Of a stretch of DNA of 40,083 bases, positions 39,942 through 40,083 are shown piece after piece. This DNA is from CAYQTE01 sp964420285 (GTDB taxonomy: Bacteria > Planctomycetota > Phycisphaerae > Tepidisphaerales > Tepidisphaeraceae): positions 1 to 40,083 of the forward strand of contig CAYQTE010000042.1 of the NCBI GenBank assembly GCA_964420285.1, read 5' to 3'. A model generated the notes under the pieces. The model was given only the letters and a program-made list of their open reading frames with translations. It was not told where the DNA came from and searched no databases. The position numbers and the translations under genes are program-made. The first letter of the stretch is position 1. Each line of letters opens with the position of its first letter.

Positions 39942-40083
39942 ATGGCACACGCAATCGACCAGACGACGGGACGGGCAGCGGTTTTTGTCACGGGCGAGCC
40001 TGCTTGGCATCGCTTGGGTGTCGTGATCGAACAGGCGACCACCAGCGCCGAGGCTATCGGCCTCGCCGGGCTGGATTGGCGCG
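39942..40083 (+). CDS. DUF932 protein, N-terminal fragment
   Basis: 47 residues before the window ends: MAHAIDQTTGRAAVFVTGEP, AWHRLGVVI, then an Ala-rich helix and GLDWR. This is the N-terminus of DUF932 proteins (phage/plasmid-LIKE family with AWHxLG near residue 22), which are frequent in mobile elements and of unknown function. GGAGGTG lies six bases upstream of the ATG. The rest is beyond the window. Confidence 0.82.
   Translation, partial: MAHAIDQTTGRAAVFVTGEPAWHRLGVVIEQATTSAEAIGLAGLDWR

Larger units (their letters stand above)
18349..40083. mobile_element. Integrative (probably conjugative) element, left end and interior
   Basis: Bounded on the left by the tRNA-Ile fragment; the right end is not in the window. 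Support: everything rightward is accessory in type, namely a RiPP-like operon, an ECF operon, CI-like regulators, DUF2840 next to a TraF-type signal peptidase (a conjugative-element pair), an OLD nuclease cassette and a DUF932 gene. No integrase, relaxase or coupling protein is visible here, so mobility is inferred. The name 'conjugative' depends on DUF2840 and TraF. Confidence 0.65.

Noticed and set aside
1..40083. CRISPR array
   Set aside because: No regularly spaced direct repeats with unique spacers; the 8-bp tandem at 156-211 has no spacers.

Overview
The window looks like a planctomycete chromosome, probably of the class Phycisphaerae. The pointers are a prepilin of the planctomycete kind with an H-X9-DG-like tail, many genes with weak or no ribosome binding site, high G+C, and dispersed palindromes of the 'gcagaggcgcaaaggcgcagag' kind between genes. 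This is an inference from gene style; the window contains no rRNA or other strong phylogenetic marker.

Left half, about 1-18,340: ordinary chromosome. It holds a prepilin, coaD, a PPK2 polyphosphate kinase, a DUF4258/XRE toxin-antitoxin-like pair with a near-leaderless promoter, a minus-strand operon (guaB, two small lipoproteins, a PfkB kinase), an inositol-monophosphatase-family gene, two tandem paralogous membrane proteins, a Tim44-like/zinc-ribbon/TerB-like protein, a GH28 glycosidase overlapping a methyltransferase, and an SMP-30-type secreted lactonase.

Boundary at 18,349-18,390: the 3' part of a tRNA-Ile(GAT) gene, on the minus strand, starts exactly at the 5' edge of the anticodon loop and still has its terminator-like hairpin (18,313-18,342). 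There is no 5' half. This is what an integrated element leaves when it uses a tRNA gene as attachment site, so 18,391 to beyond the right end is read as an integrative element. Its far end, with the rebuilt tRNA and probably the integrase, should lie to the right of the window.

Element, module 1 (minus strand, 25,765 to 18,647): a 58-aa protein, an 87-aa protein, a coiled-coil lipoprotein with a membrane segment, a 974-aa protein with tubulin/FtsZ-like glycine-loop features, a 101-aa membrane protein, a radical SAM/SPASM peptide maturase and, directly behind it, a previously unlisted 47-aa peptide ending in CVDSRCGCATC. The last pair looks like a new RiPP (ribosomally made, post-translationally modified peptide). 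Stable hairpins separate most of the genes, and two of them share the same cap.

Element, module 2 (plus strand, 26,543-31,828), divergent from module 1: an ECF vitamin-type transporter (S, T, and a fused double ATPase with one worn-out ATP site), a 475-aa protein I do not recognise, and a diverged S-adenosylhomocysteine-hydrolase-like protein. They overlap or nearly touch and so form one operon.

Element, module 3 (31,993-34,610): two phage-type regulators, one with a leaderless start and a candidate operator, divergent from DUF2840 and a TraF-type S26 signal peptidase. This pair is a hallmark of integrative conjugative elements. Module 4 (35,159-39,289): a 91-aa conserved protein with its own terminator, then DUF2130 (a PD-(D/E)XK-like nuclease candidate), an OLD-family ATPase/TOPRIM nuclease and a KTSC protein, a plausible anti-phage cassette. 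A structured non-coding stretch leads into a truncated DUF932 gene at the right edge.
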